Below, one piece after another: positions 9,062 through 18,926 of a DNA stretch of 64,000 nt (positions are counted from its first letter, which is position 1; each line of letters begins with the position of its first letter). A program made the translations under genes and the position numbers. The notes under the pieces were generated by a model. That model had not been told where the DNA came from. It worked only from the letters and a program-made list of their open reading frames with translations, and did not search any database. The stretch comes from Novosphingobium sp. EMRT-2. Lineage in GTDB: Bacteria; Pseudomonadota; Alphaproteobacteria; Sphingomonadales; Sphingomonadaceae. Location of the stretch: the NCBI RefSeq assembly GCF_005145025.1, contig NZ_CP039695.1, positions 372,001 to 436,000 of the forward strand, given 5' to 3'.

Positions 9062-10387
9062 ATGAAGCGCCTTCCCGTAATCGTCCTTCTCGCCCTGTCC
9101 TGCTCCGCGCCCGCGTTCGCGGCGCCCGAAGACGCCATCTCGCAGGGCCGCCTCGAAGCGGACGTGGCGAAGCTGGTGGCCTTCGGCACGCGCCATACCC
9201 TGTCCTCGCAGACCGATCCGAAACGCGGAATCGGCGCGGCGCGGGCTTGGGCCGAAGCGGAGTTTCGCAAGACCTCCAAAGCCTGCGGCAATTGCCTCGA
9301 GATCGTGCTGCCCGAACGCATGGTGCAGGGCGAGCGCGTGCCCACCCCGACGCGCCTGGTCGACGTGGTCGCGATCCAGCGCGGAACCGAACGCCCCAAC
9401 GAGGTGGTGATCGTGCAGGGGCACATCGACAGCCGCGCGTCGGACGTCCTCAACGCCACGATCGACGCACCCGGCGCCAATGACGACGGTTCGGGCACCG
9501 CGCTGGTGCTGGAAGCGGCGCGCGTCCTTTCGCGGCAAAAATTCCCCTCGACGATCGTCTATGCCGCGCTTTCCGGCGAGGAACAGGGGCTGCTGGGCGG
9601 TAAGTTGCTGGCCGATTACGCGGCGGAGCATGGCTGGACGATCAAGGCCGTGTTCAACAACGACATCGTCGGCGGTTCGCGCGGGTCCGACGGGTGGAAG
9701 GACGATACGCACGTCCGCATCCTCTCCGAAGGGCCGCGCGCCGATGGCACCGATGCGCTCCGCGCGGCGCAGAGGCGCTTCGGTGGCGAGAACGACAGCC
9801 CTTCGCGCAACCTTTCGCGCTGGCTTGCCGGGCTGGCCACGGGCGACGCGGCGGGGCTGGAAGTGCGGCAGATCTGGCGCGCCGACCGCATGGGGCGGGG
9901 CGGGGACCAGCTGCCGTTCTCCGACAAGGGCTATCCCGCCGTGCGCTTCACGGTGGCGGTGGAGGACTATGAGCATCAGCATCAGGATCTGCGCACCGAG
10001 GGCGGGGTGAAGTTCGGCGATACGATCGACGAGATGGACTTCCCCTATCTGGCCAAGGTCGTCCGCCTCAACGTGCGCGGGTTGGCGGCGCTGGCCGCCG
10101 CTCCGATGCCACCGGTGGCGACGGTCAAGGCGGCCGTATCCACCTGGACCGACATCGCGTGGAAGCCGGTGGACGGCGCGGCGAGCTACACGGTCTGGCG
10201 GCGGCGCACGGATGCGCCGGCGTGGCAGGAGAAAGTCCGCGAAGGCGTGACCGGCACCAGCGTCCGTTTCGATGGCGTGCGCGGTGACGACTGGTTCTTC
10301 GGGGTCAGCGCGAAAGCGGCGGACGGCAGCGAAAGCCCGATCGCCTCGGCGCTGCCCGGGGGTGGGTTCGAGCCGTCGGCGCCCTGA
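9062..10387 (+). CDS. Secreted M28-family zinc peptidase
   Basis: A 441-residue M28 metallopeptidase (aminopeptidase type) with a Sec signal peptide; cleavage is likely after PAFA near residue 20, so it should be periplasmic or secreted. Zinc-site motifs are GHIDSRAS, GANDDGSGTALVLEAARV (about residues 137-154), and ALSGEEQGLLGG with the catalytic Glu pair. The last 90 residues, after the peptidase fold, look like a fibronectin type III-like domain (WTDIAWKPVDGAASYTVWRR). The frame is open upstream to 8915, but that would overlap proS and its terminator, and ATG 9062 gives a clean signal peptide. Substrate unknown. Confidence 0.85.
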   Translation: MKRLPVIVLLALSCSAPAFAAPEDAISQGRLEADVAKLVAFGTRHTLSSQTDPKRGIGAARAWAEAEFRKTSKACGNCLEIVLPERMVQGERVPTPTRLVDVVAIQRGTERPNEVVIVQGHIDSRASDVLNATIDAPGANDDGSGTALVLEAARVLSRQKFPSTIVYAALSGEEQGLLGGKLLADYAAEHGWTIKAVFNNDIVGGSRGSDGWKDDTHVRILSEGPRADGTDALRAAQRRFGGENDSPSRNLSRWLAGLATGDAAGLEVRQIWRADRMGRGGDQLPFSDKGYPAVRFTVAVEDYEHQHQDLRTEGGVKFGDTIDEMDFPYLAKVVRLNVRGLAALAAAPMPPVATVKAAVSTWTDIAWKPVDGAASYTVWRRRTDAPAWQEKVREGVTGTSVRFDGVRGDDWFFGVSAKAADGSESPIASALPGGGFEPSAP

Positions 10388-10443
10388 GCCCCTAACCGGC
10401 ATCATCGCGATTGCGCATTGCCAAGGCGCGGTGAAGCGCCCAC

Positions 10444-12747
10444 ATGCCGGCGATGGTTCATGCGAAGTCTTCCCACGGTTCCCGCCCCCCGGAGGGCCTG
10501 CCCACGCGCCAGCAGGTGCTCGATTTCATCGCCCGGTCCGATGAGCCCGCCGGCAAGCGCGAGATCGCGCGCGCGTTCGGGCTGAAGGGGCAGGAGAAGA
10601 TCGCCCTCAAGGCGCTGCTCAAGGACATGGCCGAGGAAGGCCTGATCGACGGCAACCGCACCGCGTTTCACCGCATGGGCGGCGTGCCGCGCGTGACTGT
10701 GCTGCGCGTGGTCGATACCGAGGACGGTGAGGCAATCGCCATTCCCGATAGCTGGCACCCCGACGACGGCGCTCCGCCGCCGCGCCTGCGGCTGGTGGAG
10801 CAGCGCGGCAAGCAGCGGCAGCAGGCGTTGCGCGTGGGCGACCAGGTGCTGGCGCGGACCGAGGAAGCCGGGAAGGGCTGGATCGCCCATCCGATGAAGA
10901 AGCTGCCCGCCCAGACCGACCAGATGCTGGGCGTGGTCGAGATCGACGGCGCGGGCAAGGGATGGCTTGCCCCGGTGGACAAGCGCGTGCGCAATGCGGT
11001 GCCGATCAGCGATCTGGGGCAGGCGGAGGTCGGGCAGCTGGTGCTGGCGGAACCCGCCGGGCGTTCGCCCCGCTCGGGCCTGAAAGTGACGACGGTGCTG
11101 GGCGATCCGCTCGCCCCGCGCGCGTTCAGCCTGATCGCCATCCACAAGTACGGCATCCCGTTCTCGTTTACGGAAAAGGCCATCGAGGAAGCGAAGCTCG
11201 CGGCCGCCTTGCCGCTGAGCGAGGACTGTCGCGAGGATCTGCGCCATCTTCCGATCGTCGCCATCGACCCCGTCGACGCGCGCGATCATGACGACGCGAT
11301 CTGGGCGGAACCGGATGGCGAGGGCGGCTTCCGCGCGCTCGTCGCCATCGCCGACGTCAGCTTCTATGTCCGCCCCGGCGGCGCGGTCGACCGGGATGCG
11401 CGCAAGCGGGGCAACTCCGTCTATTTCCCCGATCGCGTCGTGCCGATGCTGCCCGAAGTGCTCAGCGCCGATGTCTGCTCGCTCAAGGCGGGATCGGACC
11501 GCGCGGCGATGGCATGCCACATGGTGATCGACGCGCAGGGCCGCGTGACGTCATGGCGCTTCACCCGCGCGCTGGTGCGGGTCGCCGAAGTGATCGCCTA
11601 TGAGGAAGCGCAGCGCCGGATCGACGCCAGCGAAGCAGCGCCGCACCTGGCGCACCTGTGGGCCGCGTGGCGGCTGCTGGAAAAGGCGCGGAAGGAGCGC
11701 GATCCGCTGGAACTCGATCTGCCCGAACGGCGCGTGATGCTCGACGAACAGGGGCGGATCGCCGAGGTGGCGCTGCGCGAACGGCTCGACGCGCATCGCG
11801 TGGTCGAGGATTTCATGGTCACCGCCAACGTCGCCGCCGCCAAGGCGCTGGAGGCGAAAGTCGCGCCGGTGATCTATCGCATCCATGAACCGCCCACGCG
11901 CGAAAAGCTGCTCGCGCTGAAGGACTACCTCGCCACGTTCGATCGCAAGCTGGCGCTGGGGCAGGTGATTACCCCGTCGCTGTTCAACCGGATGCTGAAG
12001 GACGTGACCGACGAGGCGGAAAAGGCGCTGGTCATGGAAGCGGTGCTGCGCAGCCAGACGCAAGCCTACTATGGCCCGCGCAACGCCGGCCACTTTGGCC
12101 TGTCGCTGGGCAGCTACGCCCATTTCACCTCGCCCATCCGCCGCTATTCGGACCTGCTGGTCCACCGCGCACTGGTCGATGCCTATGGTCTGGAACAGCC
12201 GCGCCCGCAGGACCACGACCTGCCGCCGACGAGCGGCCTGGCCGACCGCGACCGCAACGATCTGGCGCGGGTAAGCGAAGCGATCAGCGCCAGCGAGCGG
12301 CGGGCGATGGAAGCCGAGCGCGAAACGATCGACCGCTATGTGGCGGCATGGCTGGCCGGCCGCGTGGGCGAAGTGTTCGATACGCGCATCACCGGCGTCC
12401 AGAAGTTCGGCCTGTTCGCCACGATCATCGGGCTGGGCGGGGACGGGCTGGTGCCGGTTTCGGTGCTGGGCGCCGAACGCTTCGCCTATGACGAAAAGGC
12501 GCAAGTGCTGGAAGGCGAAAACAGCGGCGAACAGTTTGCGATGGGCATGATCCTCAAGCTGCGGCTGGCCGAGGCCAACCCGCTGACGGGCGCGCTGAAG
12601 TTCGAGCCGGTCGACGTGGCCGAAGGCGTGAGCCGGATCGAGCGCCGGGGTGGCAAGCTTCCGGGCAAGCCGAAGCCCAAGGGCAAGTTCATGACCGGAA
12701 AGCGCGGGCGGCCGTCCAACATCCGCCATCAGGGCAAGCGCAAGTAG
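10444..12747 (+). CDS. rnr: Ribonuclease R
   Basis: RNase R (VacB), a processive 3'-5' exoribonuclease that degrades structured RNA. The 767-residue protein has an N-terminal winged-helix-like region (about 15-70), cold-shock-type beta domains, and the RNB catalytic domain containing DPVDARDHDDAIWAE with the metal-binding aspartates (about residues 277-291). A C-terminal S1 domain follows (GRVGEVFDTRITGVQKFGLF), then a Lys/Arg/Gly-rich basic tail usual for RNase R. A second in-frame ATG at 10453 is an alternative start. It stands alone, ending just before a convergent AT-richer gene. Confidence 0.95.
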   Translation: MPAMVHAKSSHGSRPPEGLPTRQQVLDFIARSDEPAGKREIARAFGLKGQEKIALKALLKDMAEEGLIDGNRTAFHRMGGVPRVTVLRVVDTEDGEAIAIPDSWHPDDGAPPPRLRLVEQRGKQRQQALRVGDQVLARTEEAGKGWIAHPMKKLPAQTDQMLGVVEIDGAGKGWLAPVDKRVRNAVPISDLGQAEVGQLVLAEPAGRSPRSGLKVTTVLGDPLAPRAFSLIAIHKYGIPFSFTEKAIEEAKLAAALPLSEDCREDLRHLPIVAIDPVDARDHDDAIWAEPDGEGGFRALVAIADVSFYVRPGGAVDRDARKRGNSVYFPDRVVPMLPEVLSADVCSLKAGSDRAAMACHMVIDAQGRVTSWRFTRALVRVAEVIAYEEAQRRIDASEAAPHLAHLWAAWRLLEKARKERDPLELDLPERRVMLDEQGRIAEVALRERLDAHRVVEDFMVTANVAAAKALEAKVAPVIYRIHEPPTREKLLALKDYLATFDRKLALGQVITPSLFNRMLKDVTDEAEKALVMEAVLRSQTQAYYGPRNAGHFGLSLGSYAHFTSPIRRYSDLLVHRALVDAYGLEQPRPQDHDLPPTSGLADRDRNDLARVSEAISASERRAMEAERETIDRYVAAWLAGRVGEVFDTRITGVQKFGLFATIIGLGGDGLVPVSVLGAERFAYDEKAQVLEGENSGEQFAMGMILKLRLAEANPLTGALKFEPVDVAEGVSRIERRGGKLPGKPKPKGKFMTGKRGRPSNIRHQGKRK

Positions 12748-12784
12748 GGCAATTATTCCCGTTCGCGGATGATCCTGGGATCAC

Positions 12785-13261
12785 TCACTTCGCTGTGAGC
12801 CATGGCGGCAGCGCACTGTCATTCACGCGAAGGGGCAAAGGCTTGATCGAAAGCAACCTTTCAACGCGGTACTCGCTACCCCAGCCAGACATGTGACCGA
12901 ATCCGACGGGTATCAAGTAGCCGATCCCAAAGAATGATACCTTTTTACTACCTATGAAGCGGATCTTATACGGAGCGGGCGGCCAAATACGCACTTTACC
13001 CGTATGAGGTTCAAAGCTGTGCTGCATTATGCGATCGTAGTTTTCTCCACGTCCCTTATCGTAGAGGTAGTCGATCCATGAGCCGTCATGGCAACTTTGG
13101 CCCTCAACATCCTCTGGTCGAGCATTCTCGAAAAATTCGGAGCATTCGAAAGCGACACTCCAGATGCCTTCGATTGTTCTCGTTCTCTCGACGTAGGAAA
13201 GTATGCATGTCCAAGCGACAGCAAGAGCGCATAATCCTAAAAAAACCTTCGCAACTTTCAT
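12785..13261 (-). CDS. Hypothetical membrane-anchored protein (orphan)
   Basis: I do not recognise this 158-residue protein. It starts with a single hydrophobic segment (residues about 5-22, KVFLGLCALAVAWTCIL), either a signal anchor or an uncleaved signal, leaving the rest probably periplasmic. Two cysteines (in FECSEFF and EGQSCHDGSW) could form a disulfide. The DNA here is clearly richer in A and T than its neighbours, and codon choice differs accordingly, so the gene was probably acquired by transfer. It converges with rnr. Function unknown; it may even be a decaying gene, although the frame is intact. Confidence 0.55.
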   Translation of the reverse strand: MKVAKVFLGLCALAVAWTCILSYVERTRTIEGIWSVAFECSEFFENARPEDVEGQSCHDGSWIDYLYDKGRGENYDRIMQHSFEPHTGKVRIWPPAPYKIRFIGSKKVSFFGIGYLIPVGFGHMSGWGSEYRVERLLSIKPLPLRVNDSALPPWLTAK

Positions 13262-13378
13262 TCCTTTGACTTAAGGCTTTGGAGCGAAAGCGGCAACCCA
13301 TTGCAGGCCGTCATCATCGCTGAACTTCCGCAACTGGGCGACAACCGTCGAGACTTCTTCCGGCCTCTCCCTCCTTCG

Positions 13379-13455
13379 CCGTCATGCCAGCGTAGACTGG
13401 CATCTCTGGCCTCCGGCAATCCGGCATGAGATCCCGGCCTTCGCCGGGATGACGG
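13379..13455. repeat. 77-bp palindromic intergenic repeat (REP/MITE-like)
   Basis: The ends are an imperfect inverted repeat (CCGTCATGCC at 13379-13388 and GGGATGACGG at 13446-13455, 9 of 10 matching). Inside are two perfect hairpins: ATGCCAG-CGTAGA-CTGGCAT (13384-13403) and ATCCCGGC-CTTC-GCCGGGAT (13431-13450). The layout matches the small dispersed CGTCAT...ATGACG palindromic elements that are common between genes in many proteobacteria. Only one copy was noticed in this window. Confidence 0.65.
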
Positions 13456-13504
13456 GATTTTGATTTTGGGCGACGGGTCTCGGGCATGTCCGGACAGTAC
13501 GTTC

Positions 13505-13966
13505 CTAGCTCAGCGCGTCGATCGCCTCGTCGTCCATGCCGCCGGGAACGATCATCAGCGGGCAGGGCAGTTGCCCGGCGTGGGTGCTGAAATGGGTAAT
13601 CATCGGGCCGGGCGCGCCGTCGGCCGCGGCGCCCAGCACCAGCGCCGAAACCTCGGGATGTTCGCGCAGGTAGTCGCGCACGACGTCCGGACCGTTGCCC
13701 TGGCGCACCGAGATGATCGGCGTCAGCCCGGATTCGCTGGCCACGCTGCCGGCCGCGGTAGTGACCAGCACTTCGGCGCGATCCTTGGCCTCTTCCTCGA
13801 TCGTGGCTTGCACGCCCGCGAAAGCAACGAATTCCTGCTTCGGAACGAGTGCGAGGATGTGAACGGTGCCATCGGTGCGAACGGCGCGGCGGGCGGCGAA
13901 ACGCAGCGCTTGCCGCGCCTCGTCCGTTTCGTCCATAATGACCAGGTAGACACGCTGCTGAAGCAT
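13505..13966 (-). CDS. Universal stress protein, UspA family
   Basis: A 153-residue single-domain universal stress protein. The sequence starts with a beta strand and acidic loop (MLQQRVYLVIMDETDEARQA). It ends in the Usp nucleotide-binding region, where ALVLGAAADGAPGPMITHFS corresponds to the G-2X-G-9X-G(S/T) motif in altered form and is followed by CPLMIVPGG. The glycine spacing is not perfect, so ATP binding is likely but not certain. The start is ATG 13966; the frame continues far upstream only because it runs antisense to pdhC. It is divergent from pdhC and shares its 172-base promoter region. Confidence 0.82.
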   Translation of the reverse strand: MLQQRVYLVIMDETDEARQALRFAARRAVRTDGTVHILALVPKQEFVAFAGVQATIEEEAKDRAEVLVTTAAGSVASESGLTPIISVRQGNGPDVVRDYLREHPEVSALVLGAAADGAPGPMITHFSTHAGQLPCPLMIVPGGMDDEAIDALS

Positions 13967-14084
13967 GGCCTTTTCCTTCCCGGACCTCTCTACCGGCAAA
14001 TTCGTATGCAGGGCAAGCCTCAAGCCACTTGACCCGCAAGGCAAGGCCGTTGAAATGACGACAAGAGGTGAGGCAGCCTGAAAT

Positions 14085-14120
14085 AACCTATTTGGTTGCT
14101 TTTTGTTCAAATCAATAACC
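14085..14120. promoter_or_regulatory. AACC/GGTT inverted repeats between usp and pdhC
   Basis: An AACC-TATTT-GGTT palindrome (14085-14097) is followed by another AACC at 14117-14120, just before the pdhC start at 14139. The stretch is AT-rich against its surroundings. It could be an operator or hairpin leader for the pyruvate dehydrogenase genes. This is pattern only; no regulator is assigned. Confidence 0.3.
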
Positions 14121-14138
14121 AAGGATGGAAACTGCGCC

Positions 14139-15425
14139 ATGCCCATAGCCATCAAGATGCCCGCGCTTTCGCCGACGATGGAAGAAGGCACGCTTTCCAA
14201 GTGGCTGGTGAAGGTGGGCGACACGGTTTCGTCCGGCGACATCATGGCCGAAATCGAGACCGACAAGGCCACGATGGAGTTCGAGGCGGTCGATGAAGGC
14301 GTGATCGTTTCCATCGACGTGGCCGAAGGCAGCGAAGGCGTGAAGGTCGGCACGGTGATCGCCACGCTTGCGGGCGAGGACGAAGACGCCAGCGCGCCCG
14401 CACCGAAGGCCGCCCCGGCGCCCGCGCCAGCCACCACGCCGCCCCCTGCCGCGACACCCGCGCCTTCGCCGGCTCCCGCTCCCGTGGCTGCCGCCGCGCC
14501 CGCGCCCAAGGGAGATCGCGTCGTGGCGAGCCCGCTCGCCAAGCGCATCGCCGCCGACAAGGGCATCGATCTGGCGGGCGTGAAAGGCACCGGCCCCAAC
14601 GGCCGGATCGTGAAGGCCGATGTCGCAGGCGCGCAGCCCGCCGCCGCGCCTGTTGCCGCTTCGGCCCCGGCGCCCACGCCGGCAGCAGCCCCGACGCCCA
14701 CCCCGGCTCCCGCCGCCAGCGTTCCCGACTTCGGCATTCCCTTCGAAGCGCAGAAGCTCAACAACGTCCGCAAGACGATCGCGCGCCGCCTGACCGAAGC
14801 CAAGCAGACCATCCCGCACATCTACCTGACGGTGGACGTCCAGCTCGATGCGCTGCTCAAGCTGCGTGGCCAGCTCAACAAGGCGCTGGAAGCGCAGGGC
14901 GTGAAGCTTTCGGTCAACGACCTCATCATCAAGGCGCTGGCCAAGGCGCTGCTGCAGGTGCCCAAGTGCAACGTCAGCTTCGCTGGCGACGAACTGCGCA
15001 GCTTCCGCCGGGCGGACGTCTCGGTGGCCGTGGCAGCGCCTTCGGGCCTGATCACGCCGATCATCGTCGATGCCGGGGCCAAGTCGATCTCGACGATCGC
15101 GACCGAGATGAAGGAACTCGCGAACAAGGCGCGCGAAGGCAAGCTGCAGCCGCACGAATACCAGGGCGGCACGGCTTCGCTGTCCAACCTCGGTATGTTC
15201 GGCATCAAGCAGTTCGATGCGGTGATCAACCCGCCGCAGGGCATGATCATGGCGGTCGGCGCGGGCGAACAGCGGCCCTATGTGGTCGATGGCGCGCTCT
15301 CGATCGCCACGGTGATGAGCGCCACGGGCAGCTTCGACCATCGCGCGATCGACGGCGCGGATGGCGCGGAACTGATGCAGGCGTTCAAGGCGCTGATCGA
15401 AAACCCGCTCGGCCTGATCGCCTGA
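14139..15425 (+). CDS. pdhC: Pyruvate dehydrogenase complex E2 (dihydrolipoyl acetyltransferase)
   Basis: E2 core of pyruvate dehydrogenase, moving the acetyl group from lipoamide to CoA. The 428-residue protein contains one lipoyl domain with the lipoylated lysine in [11 protein letters not shown] (Lys43). An Ala/Pro-rich linker follows, then the peripheral subunit-binding domain ([20 protein letters not shown]), a second Ala/Pro linker and the catalytic domain with the active-site motif [14 protein letters not shown] 14139 gives the exact conserved N-terminus; the frame opens earlier at 14103. E1 genes are not adjacent; lpd (E3) lies two genes downstream, apparently in the same transcript. 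Confidence 0.95.
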   Translation: MPIAIKMPALSPTMEEGTLSKWLVKVGDTVSSGDIMAEIETDKATMEFEAVDEGVIVSIDVAEGSEGVKVGTVIATLAGEDEDASAPAPKAAPAPAPATTPPPAATPAPSPAPAPVAAAAPAPKGDRVVASPLAKRIAADKGIDLAGVKGTGPNGRIVKADVAGAQPAAAPVAASAPAPTPAAAPTPTPAPAASVPDFGIPFEAQKLNNVRKTIARRLTEAKQTIPHIYLTVDVQLDALLKLRGQLNKALEAQGVKLSVNDLIIKALAKALLQVPKCNVSFAGDELRSFRRADVSVAVAAPSGLITPIIVDAGAKSISTIATEMKELANKAREGKLQPHEYQGGTASLSNLGMFGIKQFDAVINPPQGMIMAVGAGEQRPYVVDGALSIATVMSATGSFDHRAIDGADGAELMQAFKALIENPLGLIA

Positions 15426-15432
15426 CGCTGCC

Positions 15433-15852
15433 GTGTCGGACATCGACAACCCGCCGCTGCCCGGTTCGGAGCCGGCGATCCGCATCACGGCGATGCCGGC
15501 GGACGCCAATCCGGCCGGAGACATCTTCGGCGGGTGGCTGATGGCACAGATGGACATGGCGGCGGGCATCGTCGCCACTCGGCATTCGATGGGACGCGCC
15601 GCCACGATCGCGGTGGAAGGCATGAAGTTCCACCACCCCGTTCACATCGGGGATGAAGTGACGGTCTATGCCGATCTTGCGTCGGTGGGGCGGACATCGA
15701 TGGTCATCGACGTGGAAGCCTGGCGACGCCCGCGCACGGGGAACGAGCGGCAGCGCGTGACGCAGGCGCGGTTCATCTTCGTGGCCATCGACGAGATCCG
15801 GCAGCCGCGCGCGGTGCCGCCGATTCCCGTGGGAGAGAACGCGCATGGCTGA
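15433..15852 (+). CDS. Hot-dog acyl-CoA thioesterase, YciA-like, catalytic Asp present
   Basis: A 139-residue hot-dog fold acyl-CoA thioesterase. The segment TAMPADANPAGDIFGGWLMA (residues about 19-38) is the YciA/acyl-CoA hydrolase signature and includes the catalytic aspartate (Asp30). The later VEGMKFHHPVHIGDEVTVYA is also family-typical. Translation begins at GTG 15433, 8 bases after pdhC, and the 3' end overlaps the next gene by 8 bases. Its place inside a pyruvate dehydrogenase operon suggests control of the acetyl- or acyl-CoA pool, but the substrate is inference. Confidence 0.87.
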   Translation: MSDIDNPPLPGSEPAIRITAMPADANPAGDIFGGWLMAQMDMAAGIVATRHSMGRAATIAVEGMKFHHPVHIGDEVTVYADLASVGRTSMVIDVEAWRRPRTGNERQRVTQARFIFVAIDEIRQPRAVPPIPVGENAHG

Positions 15853-16216
15853 GGAACTGGTCATCCGCGTGACCGCGATGCCGACGGACCTGAACCCCTA
15901 TGGCGGGGTGTTCGGAGGCTGGCTGATGAGCCAGCTGGCGCTGGGGGCGGGCTCGCTCGCCTCGCGCCGGGGCAAGGGCAAGGCCGTGGTGGTCGCCGCT
16001 ACCGACTTTACCTTTCCGGGCGTGATGGCGGTGGGCGACGAACTGACCGTCCATGCCGAAATCGTTGCGCGGGGGCGCACCTCGCTGACGATCATCGCGC
16101 GGGGGGAAGGGCGCGAGCGGAATGGCGAAGCCGTGACCGAGGTCGCGCGCGGACAATTCAAATTCGTGTTGCTGGCCGATGATGGCCGGCCGCGCGCCAT
16201 CGATGCAGTGGAGTGA
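15845..16216 (+). CDS. Second hot-dog thioesterase paralogue, catalytic Asp missing
   Basis: A 123-residue hot-dog protein clearly related to its upstream neighbour: both share AMP-D-NP--G-FGGWLM. Here the sequence reads NPYGGVFGGWLM, so the position of the catalytic aspartate in the YciA-type active site is glycine (Gly21). The second subunit of the fold is intact. It overlaps the first thioesterase by 8 bases, with a good GGGAGAG ribosome site upstream, and overlaps the extended start of lpd. It may be an inactive partner in a hetero-oligomer, or it may use a different mechanism. Confidence 0.8.
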   Translation: MAEELVIRVTAMPTDLNPYGGVFGGWLMSQLALGAGSLASRRGKGKAVVVAATDFTFPGVMAVGDELTVHAEIVARGRTSLTIIARGEGRERNGEAVTEVARGQFKFVLLADDGRPRAIDAVE

Positions 16217-16218
16217 AC

Positions 16219-17631
<1,413 letters not shown>

Positions 17632-17655
17632 TCCCGGCCACCCCGGCGTTCCGGC

Positions 17656-18831
17656 ATGACCGCGACTCATGATGCGATCGTGCTGGGCGCCGGCGCGGCG
17701 GGGCTGATGTGCGCGGCCACCGCCGGGCAGAACGGCCGCCGCGTAGCCTTGCTCGATCACGCGGACGAGCCCGGCCGGAAGATCCTGATTTCCGGGGGCG
17801 GGCGGTGCAACTTCACCAATATCCACACCGCGCATGACCGCTATCTTTCGCAGAATGCCCACTTCGCGCGGTCGGCGCTGAGCCGCTATACCCCGGCCGA
17901 CTTCATCGCGCTGGTCGACCGCTATGGCATCGCCTGGCACGAGAAGACGCTGGGGCAACTGTTCTGCGATGGATCGGCGCGGCAGATCGTGGCCCTGCTG
18001 CTCGACGAATGCGCGGCGGGGCAGGTCGAGGTGCTGTGCGCCATGGCGGTGGGCGAGGTCGGCCACGCCGATGGCCTGTTCCGCGTGGAGGCGGGCGGAA
18101 GGACGTTCACCGCGCCGGCGCTGGTCCTGGCCACGGGCGGGCCGTCCATACCCAAGATGGGCGCGACCGGCTTCGCCTATGATATGGCGCGGCACTTCGG
18201 GCTGAAAGTGGTGCAACCACGCCCCGCACTCGTGCCGCTGACGCTGGGCGGGGACGAGGCCCTGTTCCGCGATCTGTCGGGCGTTTCGGCCGATGTGACC
18301 GCGCGCGCCGGCAAAACGGCGTTCCGCGAGGCGGCGCTGTTCACGCACCGGGGGCTGTCCGGCCCCGCCATTCTCCAGATCTCGTCCTACTGGCGGCATG
18401 GCGAACCGGTGGGCATCGATTTTCTGCCGGACCGGCCGCGCGAATGGCTGCTGGCAGCCAAGCGTGACCGGCCCCGCGTGGCGCTGCGCAAGGTGCTGGC
18501 CGAAGCGCTGCCCGAACGGCTCGCCACTGCCCTGTGCGAACGGCTTGGCGGTGGCGGCGAGCTTGGCGGCATGACCGACAAGGCCTTGCGCGCGGCCGAA
18601 GCCCGGCTTGCCGACTGGCGCTTCCACCCCAACGGCACCGAAGGCTTCGCCAAGGCCGAAGTCACCGCCGGCGGGATCGATACCGCCGGCCTTTCCTCCC
18701 AAACGATGGAGGCGCGTACCGTGCCCGGCCTCTACGCGATCGGAGAGGCGGTTGACGTCACCGGATGGCTCGGCGGGTACAATTTCCAGTGGGCCTGGGC
18801 CAGCGGCCGGGCGGCCGGTCTAGCGCTTTAG
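17656..18831 (+). CDS. NAD(P)/FAD-dependent oxidoreductase, HI0933/BaiN family
   Basis: A 391-residue flavoprotein of the HI0933-like (BaiN) family. The N-terminal dinucleotide site is GAGAAGLMCAATAGQNGR, followed by the family-diagnostic PGRKILISGGGRCNFTN. The C-terminus includes YAIGEAVDVTGWLGGYNFQWAW, the second FAD-binding signature of this group. The exact reaction is unknown for most members; some are annotated as aminoacetone- or dehydro-bile-acid reductases, which should not be transferred here. It starts 24 bases after lpd, so it may be read through from the pdhC operon. Confidence 0.85.
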   Translation: MTATHDAIVLGAGAAGLMCAATAGQNGRRVALLDHADEPGRKILISGGGRCNFTNIHTAHDRYLSQNAHFARSALSRYTPADFIALVDRYGIAWHEKTLGQLFCDGSARQIVALLLDECAAGQVEVLCAMAVGEVGHADGLFRVEAGGRTFTAPALVLATGGPSIPKMGATGFAYDMARHFGLKVVQPRPALVPLTLGGDEALFRDLSGVSADVTARAGKTAFREAALFTHRGLSGPAILQISSYWRHGEPVGIDFLPDRPREWLLAAKRDRPRVALRKVLAEALPERLATALCERLGGGGELGGMTDKALRAAEARLADWRFHPNGTEGFAKAEVTAGGIDTAGLSSQTMEARTVPGLYAIGEAVDVTGWLGGYNFQWAWASGRAAGLAL

Positions 18832-18884
18832 AGCAGCAATTTAACCGATCGCCTAAACACCCTTGCGCTCGGGCGCGTTCTTGA

Positions 18885-18898
18885 TGACAAGCGTGTCA
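18885..18898. promoter_or_regulatory. TGACA-AGCG-TGTCA palindrome before the GMC oxidoreductase
   Basis: A perfect 5-bp inverted repeat with a 4-base spacer, 28 bases before the start at 18927, within a short AT-richer stretch. It could be a repressor operator. No regulator gene is adjacent. Confidence 0.25.
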
Positions 18899-18926
18899 AT
18901 AAGAACGGTATCGGGATGGGCGTGCC

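Noticed and set aside
13460..14032. A 190-codon + strand frame over the usp gene
   Set aside because: The opposite frame encodes a clear universal stress protein with its own start; the + product has no features.
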